Assembly (NCBI GenBank): GCA_934351765.1
Contig: CAKRJM010000134.1
Coordinates: 1-5,932 of the forward strand
Length of the DNA stretch: 5,932 nucleotides
Reading direction: 5' to 3'
Source of the DNA: an uncultured Lachnospiraceae bacterium
GTDB lineage: Bacteria > Bacillota > Clostridia > Lachnospirales > Lachnospiraceae
Part shown: piece after piece, positions 1 to 5,077 of the stretch
Layout of the letters: every line of letters begins with the position of its first letter
How positions within the stretch are numbered: position 1 is the stretch's first letter
Translations under genes and position numbers: made by a program
The notes under the pieces: model-generated
Told to the model about the DNA's origin: nothing
The model's input: the letters and a program-made list of their open reading frames with translations, nothing else
Database searches by the model: none

Positions 1-22
1 TTTTAACATTACACGGAAGATT

Positions 23-75
23 GCCGCTTTGCGGCCCGCCGCAGGCGGAGAATCCTGCGAGCAGGATTCTTTTTT
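23..75. repeat. Three abutting perfect hairpins downstream of rsfS
   Basis: Three inverted repeats lie end to end: GCCGC-TTT-GCGGC (23-35), CCGCC-GCA-GGCGG (36-48) and AGAATCCTGC-GA-GCAGGATTCT (49-70). The last is followed on the plus strand by TTTTT (71-75), which makes it a good intrinsic terminator for a gene converging from the left, outside the window. On the minus strand the cluster has no U-run after it, so it is not a standard terminator for rsfS. A near-identical 12-bp sequence (1-12 and 71-82) flanks the block. It could be a compound terminator or a REP-like palindromic repeat. Confidence 0.7.
49..75 (+). terminator. Plus-strand intrinsic terminator at the left edge
   Basis: A 10-bp perfect stem AGAATCCTGC / GCAGGATTCT with a 2-base spacer is followed directly by TTTTT. 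The orientation serves transcription entering from the left edge, implying a convergent neighbour that cannot be seen. For the rsfS transcript it would form the same hairpin, but the A-run lies before the stem and no U-run follows. Confidence 0.6.
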
Positions 76-78
76 ACA

Positions 79-435
79 TTACTCTTCCAGCTCTTTCGGA
101 TCTACGAATCTTCCATCTCTCCAGATCCGCTCCAGATCATAGAACCGGCGGTCTTCTTTTGAAAAAACATGGACAACGATATCCTTGTAGTCCAAAAGGA
201 TCCATTTAGCGGCCTGATAACCTTCCCGCTGGGTATAATGGAATCCGGCTTTTGCCAGTTCCTCTTCCACGTTATCGACCATGGCCTGAACCTGATTGCT
301 GTTTTCGCCGTTGGCGATGATGAAATAATCGGCGAGGCAGGAAACGCCGGAGATATCGATCACGGTGACTTCCTGTCCTTTTTTGTCTTCGAGGGCACGG
401 CAGGCGATGGCTGCCATGGTTTTGGAATCGCTCAT
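79..435 (-). CDS. rsfS: Ribosomal silencing factor RsfS
   Basis: A 118-residue RsfS (DUF143/Iojap family) protein. It binds L14 on the large subunit and blocks joining of the 30S subunit, lowering translation in starvation. Diagnostic stretches are the DYFIIANG segment at 36-43, the conserved EGYQAAKWILLDYKDIVVHVF at 71-91, and RRFYDLERIWRDG at 97-108. The length is typical. The ATG at 435 shares four bases (ATGA) with the end of nadD-yqeK and has AAAGGAG upstream, so translation is probably coupled. It is the last gene seen in the cluster; its stop codon falls inside a 12-bp sequence repeated at the window edge, next to a hairpin cluster. Confidence 0.96.
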   Translation of the reverse strand: MSDSKTMAAIACRALEDKKGQEVTVIDISGVSCLADYFIIANGENSNQVQAMVDNVEEELAKAGFHYTQREGYQAAKWILLDYKDIVVHVFSKEDRRFYDLERIWRDGRFVDPKELEE

Positions 436-1757
436 ATACTGCTCTCCTTTGCTCTTGTTTCATGAAGTGTTCGGTAGAATTCACAGGCGGCTTTTGTGGT
501 TTCGTCAATGCTTTCCGGACGCTCGCTTAAATAGTCTAAGGTATCCGACATGATTTCATAAACGGCTTCGTCCAGATCCTGGAAAGCCAGGCCGCGGATT
601 TTATCCAGATTCGGTGCTTTGAAACGGCGCGGTTCGATGTAATCTGCTACATAGAGGATCTTTTCCAGGATACTCATATCCGGCTTTCCGGTGGTATGGA
701 ACCGGATCGCGGAAAGGATCGCAGGATCCGTCACATCATACTTATGCTCGGCAAAATAGGCGCCGACCTTGGCATGGAGCAGGGAAGGATTTCTTACTTC
801 TGCATCCGTGACAGGGAGCTCATACTTCCGGCATTTTTTCAATAAGGTGTCATTATCATACTGCTTGGCACAGTCATGAAGCAGGCCGCCGATCTCTGCG
901 GCTTCGGAATCCGCGCCGTAACGCATGGCAAGGCAGGCCGCCGTGTAGGCAACGCCCAGGGTATGCTCATAACGCCCGATTCCCAGCTTATGACGCATTT
1001 TTTCTTTGATCGCCAGACGATCCGGCTTCATGGCGTATTCCTCCTTTGTATCGGCTGTTTCAGCCTCCTGTGTGCAGCCAGGGAAAAAATGATCTTCGGA
1101 CTGAACAGGATCGTCCATTGTCTCAGGATCCTCCGGTCGGTACAGTCCATGCTCTTCGATATAATCCCAGACGGCCTTCGGTACATAATAACGGACCGGA
1201 AGTCCCTCACTGCATTTTTTACGGATGTCTCTGGAGGAAATGGCGATATCCGGCATCTGGATCAGCCCGATGCTGCCATGAAACCGTTCCTTTAAATACT
1301 GGATCTGGCTCTGCAGCTGTTCTCCGGGAAGATCCATGCGGTTTGCTGCCAGGATCACGGCCCGGTTGAAGATCTCCTGCGGCTCATGCCAGGAATCCAC
1401 GGCAAACAGGGAATCGGCTCCCATAATGAAATAGATCGTGCTGTCCGGGTACAGGCTGTTTAACTCCCGTAAAGTATCACTGGTATACGTATATCCGGTA
1501 CGGCAGAGCTCCAGATCCGAATAGGAAAAGCGGTCGTTGTCACGGATAGCCAGGAGAACCATAGCCTGACGGTGTCTGGCATCCAGAACCTTCCGGTCGC
1601 TTTTATGGGGCGGCTGGGAGGACGGCATAAACAGGACCTGATCCAGCTCAAACTGCGTCATGGCCTGCTCTGCCAGGATCAGATGGCCAAGATGGATGGG
1701 GTCAAAGGTTCCGCCCATGATCCCGATTCGTTTCTGAACCGACGCTTCCGCTTTCAT
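432..1757 (-). CDS. Fused nicotinate-nucleotide adenylyltransferase (NadD) – Ap4A hydrolase (YqeK) protein
   Basis: One 441-codon frame carries two enzymes usually made separately. Residues ~10-205 are NadD, which joins ATP and nicotinate mononucleotide to form deamido-NAD: GGTFDPIHLGHL at 15-26 with the HxGH nucleotidyltransferase signature (His22, His25), MGADSL at 112-117 and ISSRDIR at 173-179. Residues ~207-242 are an acidic linker. Residues 243-441 are YqeK, an HD-domain symmetrical diadenosine tetraphosphate hydrolase: His265 (EHTLGVA), His294-Asp295 (LLHDCAK), His328, His354 (HTTG) and Asp372 (VADYIEP), the expected metal-binding set. Both halves look intact. The ATG at 1757 has a GGAG at 8 nt and overlaps the yhbY stop by ATGA; the stop overlaps the rsfS start the same way. 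An internal SD precedes Met243, so free YqeK of 199 residues (432-1031) is plausible. Possible gene symbols are nadD plus yqeK. Confidence 0.94.
   Translation of the reverse strand: MKAEASVQKRIGIMGGTFDPIHLGHLILAEQAMTQFELDQVLFMPSSQPPHKSDRKVLDARHRQAMVLLAIRDNDRFSYSDLELCRTGYTYTSDTLRELNSLYPDSTIYFIMGADSLFAVDSWHEPQEIFNRAVILAANRMDLPGEQLQSQIQYLKERFHGSIGLIQMPDIAISSRDIRKKCSEGLPVRYYVPKAVWDYIEEHGLYRPEDPETMDDPVQSEDHFFPGCTQEAETADTKEEYAMKPDRLAIKEKMRHKLGIGRYEHTLGVAYTAACLAMRYGADSEAAEIGGLLHDCAKQYDNDTLLKKCRKYELPVTDAEVRNPSLLHAKVGAYFAEHKYDVTDPAILSAIRFHTTGKPDMSILEKILYVADYIEPRRFKAPNLDKIRGLAFQDLDEAVYEIMSDTLDYLSERPESIDETTKAACEFYRTLHETRAKESSI
1029..1047 (-). promoter_or_regulatory. Internal Shine-Dalgarno and ATG for a separate YqeK
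   Basis: Within the NadD-YqeK frame, AAAGGAGG (1047 to 1040) stands 8 nt before ATG (1031 to 1029), the codon of Met243. The reading frame from that ATG gives MKPDRLAIKEKMRHKL..., a normal YqeK N-terminus of normal total length (199 residues). This SD is stronger than the one before the fusion's own start. It suggests either a remnant of two genes or a working second start. Confidence 0.75.
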
Positions 1758-2044
1758 TTCGGCAGCTCCAGTTTCTTCTTTGTTTTAGATTCCCGGTATA
1801 ACACGATCTTCTTTCCGATGACCTGTACCACCTGGGAACGGGTACGCTCTGCAAGGGCTTCCGCCAGAATTCTGGTGTCGTCCATGCAGTTTTTCAGTAC
1901 GTTGATTTTAATCAGCTCTCTCGCCTCCAGCGCTTCGCTGACGGCCTCGGTAATTTCCGGCGTCAGACTGGATTTCCCGATCTGCATGATGGGCTCCATG
2001 GTCATCGCCAGACTTTTCAAATAAGCTCTCTGTCTGCTGTTCAT
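1754..2044 (-). CDS. yhbY: YhbY/YqeI family RNA-binding protein (CRM domain), 50S assembly factor
   Basis: A 96-residue single CRM (KH-like) domain protein. Members bind pre-50S particles and rRNA. Characteristic segments are MNSRQRAYLKSLA at the N-terminus, EPIMQIGKSSLTPEI, the highly conserved EALEARELIKINVLKN, and the C-terminal VVQVIGKKIVLYR strand. The GxxG loop common in the family (GKGG or GSNG) reads GKSS here, with its second glycine lost. I chose the ATG at 2044, preceded by AAAGGAT at 8 nt, over an upstream TTG at 2071 that adds nine residues unlike the family. The TGA stop overlaps the next ATG as ATGA, so translation of nadD-yqeK is probably coupled. The neighbourhood next to obgE and rsfS agrees with a role in ribosome assembly. 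Confidence 0.93.
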   Translation of the reverse strand: MNSRQRAYLKSLAMTMEPIMQIGKSSLTPEITEAVSEALEARELIKINVLKNCMDDTRILAEALAERTRSQVVQVIGKKIVLYRESKTKKKLELPK

Positions 2045-2115
2045 GTTCTTTATCCTTTTATATGAAATCAAAGGGAATCTGCGGCTTATACTGGTTACAG
2101 AACCGGAAATTCCTC

Positions 2116-3402
2116 TTATTTATAGTAATCAAATTCCAGGCCATACATCTTTACCGTGTCACCCTCAGCGATTCCGGCCTCCTCCAGCTCGTCCAGGATT
2201 CCATTGCTCTTTAAGAAATTCTGGAAAAACTCAAAGCCCTTTTCAGAGTCGATATTGGTGTAACCCAGCATTTTCTCAATCCTGGGACCTTCCACGGAGA
2301 ATACACCTTCCTCCAGCTTTTCAACGGTATAAGGAAGCGTCTCACTGATCCGAAGAGATTCAGGATCCAGCTCCCGCTCAAAGATCACAGGAGTCTGATC
2401 CATGTTCTGCAGCAGTCCGTATACATGATACAGAAGCTCCTTCACACCCTGTCCACTGACTGCAGAAATCCCAAATACCTTTGTTCCTTCGGTCTCAAAG
2501 GCTTTTCGGATCCGCTCCACAGGATCCTCCTCTTCTGAATACACCGCATCGATCTTGTTGGCGGCAATGACCTGCGGACGCTTTAAAAGCTCCGGATCAT
2601 ACTGCGCCAGCTCCTTATTGATGGCATGGATATCTTCTACCGGATCGCGTCCTTCGGTGGAGGCTGCATCTACCATATGGATCAGTACCTTTGTCCGCTC
2701 GATATGACGCAGAAATGCATGTCCCAGTCCGATGCCCTCAGATGCACCTTCGATGAGTCCCGGAATATCAGCCATAACAAAACCTGCGCCCTCGCCCAGA
2801 TCCACTACGCCCAGGTTTGGATTCAATGTCGTAAAATGGTAATTGGCAATCTTCGGTCTGGCGTTGCTGACACGGGAAAGCAGTGTGGACTTTCCTACAT
2901 TGGGAAAGCCGACCAGTCCCACATCGGCAATGACCTTTAACTCCAGAAGAACCCAGAGCTCCTGCCCCTCCTGGCCTGGCTGTGCATATTTGGGAACCTG
3001 CATGGTAGCAGTGGCATAGTGCATATTGCCGTTTCCGCCGCGGCCGCCCTTTAAAATAATCTCCCGCTGATGCTCACCGGACATATCGGCGATGACCTTA
3101 CCGGTTTCAAAATCCTTGATGACAGTTCCTTCGGGGACTTTGATCACAAGATCCTGGCCGTCCTTTCCGTGACAGCGCTTCTTTCCGCCCTCTTCTCCGC
3201 TGGTGGCGACATATTTTCTTACATGGCGGAAATCAGTAAGGGCGTTCAGTCCCTTGTCAACCTCGAAGATAATATCTCCGCCGCGGCCGCCATCTCCGCC
3301 GTCAGGGCCGCCATTCGGTACATAAAGCTCCCGGCGGAAGCTGACATGTCCGTCTCCGCCTTTTCCGGATTTAATAAAGATTTTTGCACTGTCTGCGAAC
3401 AT
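2116..3402 (-). CDS. obgE: GTPase Obg/CgtA, 50S ribosome-assembly and stress GTPase
   Basis: A complete 428-residue Obg protein with all three domains. The glycine-rich Obg fold spans about 1-158 (for example KSGKGGDGHVSFRRE and GGPDGGDGGRGGD). The G domain spans about 159-340 with G1 GFPNVGKS at 165-172, G2 FTT at 190-192, G3 DIPG at 212-215, G4 NKID at 282-285 and G5 SAVSG at 313-317. A C-terminal OCT domain from about 350 ends GDTVKMYGLEFDYYK. Obg binds the 50S subunit late in assembly and responds to GTP/(p)ppGpp. The ATG at 3402 has an AAAGGAA SD 8 nt upstream and matches the family start. It follows an intrinsic terminator by only ~34 bp, so it depends on read-through or an unseen promoter. 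yhbY follows after 71 bp. The Firmicutes name is obg. Confidence 0.98.
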   Translation of the reverse strand: MFADSAKIFIKSGKGGDGHVSFRRELYVPNGGPDGGDGGRGGDIIFEVDKGLNALTDFRHVRKYVATSGEEGGKKRCHGKDGQDLVIKVPEGTVIKDFETGKVIADMSGEHQREIILKGGRGGNGNMHYATATMQVPKYAQPGQEGQELWVLLELKVIADVGLVGFPNVGKSTLLSRVSNARPKIANYHFTTLNPNLGVVDLGEGAGFVMADIPGLIEGASEGIGLGHAFLRHIERTKVLIHMVDAASTEGRDPVEDIHAINKELAQYDPELLKRPQVIAANKIDAVYSEEEDPVERIRKAFETEGTKVFGISAVSGQGVKELLYHVYGLLQNMDQTPVIFERELDPESLRISETLPYTVEKLEEGVFSVEGPRIEKMLGYTNIDSEKGFEFFQNFLKSNGILDELEEAGIAEGDTVKMYGLEFDYYK

Positions 3403-3436
3403 GTAACGTTTCCTTTCTGATCGGAATCATAATGGT

Positions 3437-3464
3437 AAAAAAGCCGACGCTTACCGCGCCGGCT
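3437..3464 (-). terminator. Intrinsic terminator between rpmA and obgE
   Basis: Read on the minus strand, AGCCGGCGC (3464 to 3456), loop GGTAA and GCGTCGGCT (3450 to 3442) form a 9-bp stem with a single G·U pair, followed by a T-run (3442 to 3437). It lies 16 bp after the rpmA stop and 34 bp before the obgE ATG. It should reduce or stop transcription from the rplU promoter into obgE. Confidence 0.88.
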
Positions 3465-3479
3465 CATTTGAACCATGGT

Positions 3480-3770
3480 TTATTCGTTTACAACTTTGGG
3501 ATATACAGAAACCTGCTTCTTGTCTCTGCCCTTTCTCTCGAAACGTACCACACCATCAACCATAGCGAATAACGTATCATCGCCTCCGCGGCCTACGTTT
3601 ACGCCGGGATGGATCTTTGTACCGCGCTGTCTGTAAAGGATATTGCCGGCAAGTACGAACTGTCCGTCAGCTCTCTTGGCACCAAGTCTCTTGGACTCGG
3701 AATCACGGCCGTTCTTTGTGGAACCTACACCTTTCTTATGAGCGAATAACTGAAGATTCATCTTCAACAT
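3480..3770 (-). CDS. rpmA: 50S ribosomal protein L27 precursor with Prp-cleaved N-terminal extension
   Basis: A 96-residue pre-L27. L27 lies near the peptidyl-transferase centre, where its mature N-terminus contacts tRNA. The first nine residues MLKMNLQLF form the Firmicutes extension, and the known Prp cut falls after Phe9, leaving [15 protein letters not shown] as the mature start. The body has the invariant [17 protein letters not shown], the [10 protein letters not shown] and [11 protein letters not shown] segments, and ends [13 protein letters not shown]. The start is fixed by this extension and by an AGGAGGTG SD embedded in the last codons of prp, so termination on prp could help initiation here. 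An intrinsic terminator begins 16 bp after the stop codon, making this the last gene of the ribosomal operon. Confidence 0.97.
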   Translation of the reverse strand: MLKMNLQLFAHKKGVGSTKNGRDSESKRLGAKRADGQFVLAGNILYRQRGTKIHPGVNVGRGGDDTLFAMVDGVVRFERKGRDKKQVSVYPKVVNE

Positions 3771-3774
3771 GGTC

Positions 3775-4113
3775 TTACACCTCCTCAGTCGATATGTTCA
3801 GAAACTGATTTTTCTTTTTTTCAGTTCTGCAGCTTTCCATGATGCTTTCAAGACCAAGCACCATCGTGTTCAACAACAACTTGGATTCCGGGCTGATTTT
3901 ATCGGAAAAGATGCATTCCAGATAACCGTCATCCACGGTACAGGTGAAGTCATCCTCTGTATAAACATCAATGGCATTCACTGTATTCTGGGTCAGAACG
4001 GAAACACCGGCACAGACAATGTCCTCACCCGGTTCGCCGTACTCCGCATGTCCCGTTACCCGGAACCCACGGTACTGCCCATCGGAATCTACAAATAGTT
4101 TTACCGTTATCAT
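3775..4113 (-). CDS. prp: Ribosomal-processing cysteine protease Prp (YsxB family)
   Basis: A 112-residue cytoplasmic cysteine protease. In Firmicutes, Prp removes the N-terminal extension of ribosomal protein L27, which must be cleaved for functional ribosomes (shown in Staphylococcus aureus). The catalytic pair is visible: His22 in the conserved GHA motif and Cys34 in CAGVSVL, at the positions reported for the S. aureus enzyme. Length and N-terminus ([17 protein letters not shown]) are typical. The gene sits between rplU and its substrate gene rpmA, 23 bp after the rplU stop and 4 bp before the rpmA ATG. The ~23 nt before its ATG contain no GGAGG-like SD, unlike both neighbours, which suggests weak or coupled translation and a low enzyme-to-substrate ratio. 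The last codons form the SD of rpmA. Confidence 0.95.
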   Translation of the reverse strand: MITVKLFVDSDGQYRGFRVTGHAEYGEPGEDIVCAGVSVLTQNTVNAIDVYTEDDFTCTVDDGYLECIFSDKISPESKLLLNTMVLGLESIMESCRTEKKKNQFLNISTEEV

Positions 4114-4136
4114 CGTTTTCTACACTGAAAAATCAA

Positions 4137-4445
4137 TTAAGCGTTGATCTTTTCAATCTTTAACTGGGTATAAGCCTGTCTGTGACCGTTCTTCTTGTGG
4201 TATCCGGTCTTTCTCTTATACTTGTAAACGATAACCTTTTTGCCTCTGCCTTCGTTCATAACGGTTGCAGAAACAGTAGCACCTGCTACGGTAGGGCATC
4301 CAACAGTCAGCTCATCGCCGCCTACAGCCAGAACCTGATCAAACGTATAAGTCTCACCAGCCTCAACACCAAGCTTTTCTACTTTGATGACATCGCCTTC
4401 AGCAACTTTGTACTGCTTTCCGCCTGTTGCAATAATCGCGTACAT
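4137..4445 (-). CDS. rplU: 50S ribosomal protein L21
   Basis: A 102-residue protein of the usual bacterial L21 length. The N-terminus [14 protein letters not shown] is the family signature. The basic C-terminal part with [16 protein letters not shown] and a final IEKINA matches the conserved rRNA-contacting region. L21 is a primary binder of 23S rRNA in the large subunit. I chose the ATG at 4445: an upstream GTG at 4514 would add 23 residues not found in the family, would lie only ~12 nt from the predicted transcription start, and lacks an SD. The chosen ATG has TAGGAGGTG at ideal spacing. It is first in the operon with prp and rpmA, the standard Firmicutes order rplU-prp-rpmA. Confidence 0.97.
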   Translation of the reverse strand: MYAIIATGGKQYKVAEGDVIKVEKLGVEAGETYTFDQVLAVGGDELTVGCPTVAGATVSATVMNEGRGKKVIVYKYKRKTGYHKKNGHRQAYTQLKIEKINA

Positions 4446-4526
4446 AGGGCACCTCCTATTTATCATTACTCGCCAGTTTCGGTGTCCGCCCGAAGCGGCC
4501 CTTTTCGACCTCACTGTGCGGCATAC
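4446..4526 (-). promoter_or_regulatory. 5' leader of rplU mRNA, candidate L21-type autoregulatory leader
   Basis: About 80 nt separate the predicted start of transcription from the rplU ATG. The segment contains a small hairpin CCGC-TTCGG-GCGG (4498 to 4486) with possible lower pairing (GGTC near 4510-4507 against GACACC near 4486-4481), and ends in the strong SD TAGGAGGTG four bases before the ATG. Firmicutes are known to carry a structured L21 leader upstream of rplU (the Rfam family L21_leader). Position and length fit, but I cannot verify the consensus by eye, so membership is a hypothesis. Confidence 0.4.
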
Positions 4527-4532
4527 TTAATT

Positions 4533-4561
4533 ATAATAACAGAAAAAGCCTGGAATGTCAA
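4533..4561 (-). promoter_or_regulatory. Sigma-A type promoter of the rplU-prp-rpmA operon, extended -10
   Basis: On the minus strand the -35 box is a perfect TTGACA (4561 to 4556), followed by a 17-nt spacer and -10 TATTAT (4538 to 4533, one mismatch to TATAAT). A TGT immediately before the -10 gives an extended -10 (TGn) element. Transcription would start near 4526-4525, about 80 nt before the rplU ATG. The -35 box lies within the loop and 3' arm of the preceding terminator, so both elements share DNA. The start site is predicted, not measured. Confidence 0.85.
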
Positions 4562-4582
4562 CACCACATTCCAGGCTTTTTT
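4543..4582 (-). terminator. Strong Rho-independent terminator after the lipoprotein gene (potentially bidirectional)
   Basis: A perfect 16-bp inverted repeat (4543-4558 with 4566-4581) encloses a 7-nt loop. The GC-rich core GCCTGGAATGT is flanked by A5 on one side and T6 on the other, so the RNA of either strand ends in a U-run. On the minus strand it closes the RNase G–lipoprotein transcript about 80 bp after the lipoprotein stop. No plus-strand gene is visible that would need it. It overlaps the -35 box of the following promoter. Confidence 0.9.
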
Positions 4583-4661
4583 AACACGGTCATGCTCTGT
4601 AAAACAATCGATTTTCTCCGGATTATCAATTGCCCCTGTTATTCCAAAACCAGCGTTCGAC

Positions 4662-5033
4662 TTACTGCTTCTCCAGCGTCATGCTCACGCCGGAAAGATC
4701 CATGGTGATCTTTCCATTTTCATAAGTAGTATCCAGAGAATCACCGTCAATGGTCAGTGTTAACGTAGATCCGTCAAGCTTCCAGGTTCCATCTCCGGTC
4801 TGTCCTGCCATGTTGATGGACATGGTATTGTCTTTCTCCAGAACCATTTCCATTTTCACATCTTCGTTTCCGCTCTGCTTCAGATACTCATCCACATCCA
4901 CGCTGACACCGCTGACAGAAACCGTTGTGGCCTTCCAGGTACCGACAACCGGTGAGGTCTTGGATCCGCCGCAGGCCGCCAGAGTAAGGACGGTCAGGAT
5001 CATGGCCAGTAATAACATCATTCGCTTTTTCAT
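4662..5033 (-). CDS. Small predicted lipoprotein, lipocalin-like β-rich domain
   Basis: This is a 123-residue precursor. Residues 1-20 form a type II signal peptide: basic MKKR, a hydrophobic core, then lipobox L18-A19-A20 before the invariant Cys21. The mature protein is therefore expected to be lipid-anchored on the outer face of the cytoplasmic membrane. The remaining ~100 residues carry two GTWK motifs (31-34 and 82-85) and alternating Thr/Val/Leu strands (for example STLTLTIDGDSL), suggesting a small β-barrel or lipocalin-like fold. No catalytic residues stand out, and I do not recognise a function or a confident family name. The ATG is preceded by GGGAGGA at good spacing. The gene lies 44 bp after the RNase gene and probably shares its transcript, since I see no convincing promoter in the gap. 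It is followed by its own strong terminator. Its position between RNase G and rplU looks like an accessory insertion into a conserved housekeeping order. Confidence 0.85.
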   Translation of the reverse strand: MKKRMMLLLAMILTVLTLAACGGSKTSPVVGTWKATTVSVSGVSVDVDEYLKQSGNEDVKMEMVLEKDNTMSINMAGQTGDGTWKLDGSTLTLTIDGDSLDTTYENGKITMDLSGVSMTLEKQ

Positions 5034-5077
5034 GTTGCTTTTCCTCCCTATAGGAATTAAATTAAGTTACGCGCCTT

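Noticed and set aside
876..1295. 139-residue plus-strand open frame opposite the nadD-yqeK junction
   Set aside because: It has no SD or recognisable domain and lies antisense to well-supported coding sequence.
1572..2024. 150-residue plus-strand open frame opposite nadD and yhbY
   Set aside because: It is fully antisense to two conserved genes, and the Phe/Ser-rich composition is typical of a complementary-strand artefact.
2045..2071. TTG at 2071 as the yhbY start
   Set aside because: The extra nine residues are not family-like, and the ATG at 2044 has an AAAGGAT SD at the right distance.
2045..2115. Possible promoter or terminator in the 71-bp obgE–yhbY gap
   Set aside because: Only a 4-bp GGTT/AACC stem without a U-run is visible, and TATAAG-like hexamers lack a -35 at proper spacing.
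4446..4514. GTG at 4514 as an alternative rplU start
   Set aside because: It would add 23 residues absent from L21 proteins, has no SD, and is nearly at the predicted transcription start; the ATG at 4445 has an ideal SD.
4530..4535. Perfect TATAAT on the minus strand as the rplU -10 box
   Set aside because: Its distance to TTGACA would be 20 bp. The overlapping TATTAT gives a 17-bp spacer and a TGn extension, so it is preferred.
4583..4661. Possible extra gene or promoter in the 79-bp gap after the lipoprotein
   Set aside because: There is no family-like reading frame, and the best -35/-10 pair (TTGGAA and GATAAT) has a spacer of about 14 bp.
4182..4763. 193-residue plus-strand open frame across rplU and the intergenic region
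   Set aside because: It is antisense to L21, crosses the terminator and promoter, and its translation resembles no protein family; it is a shadow of rplU.
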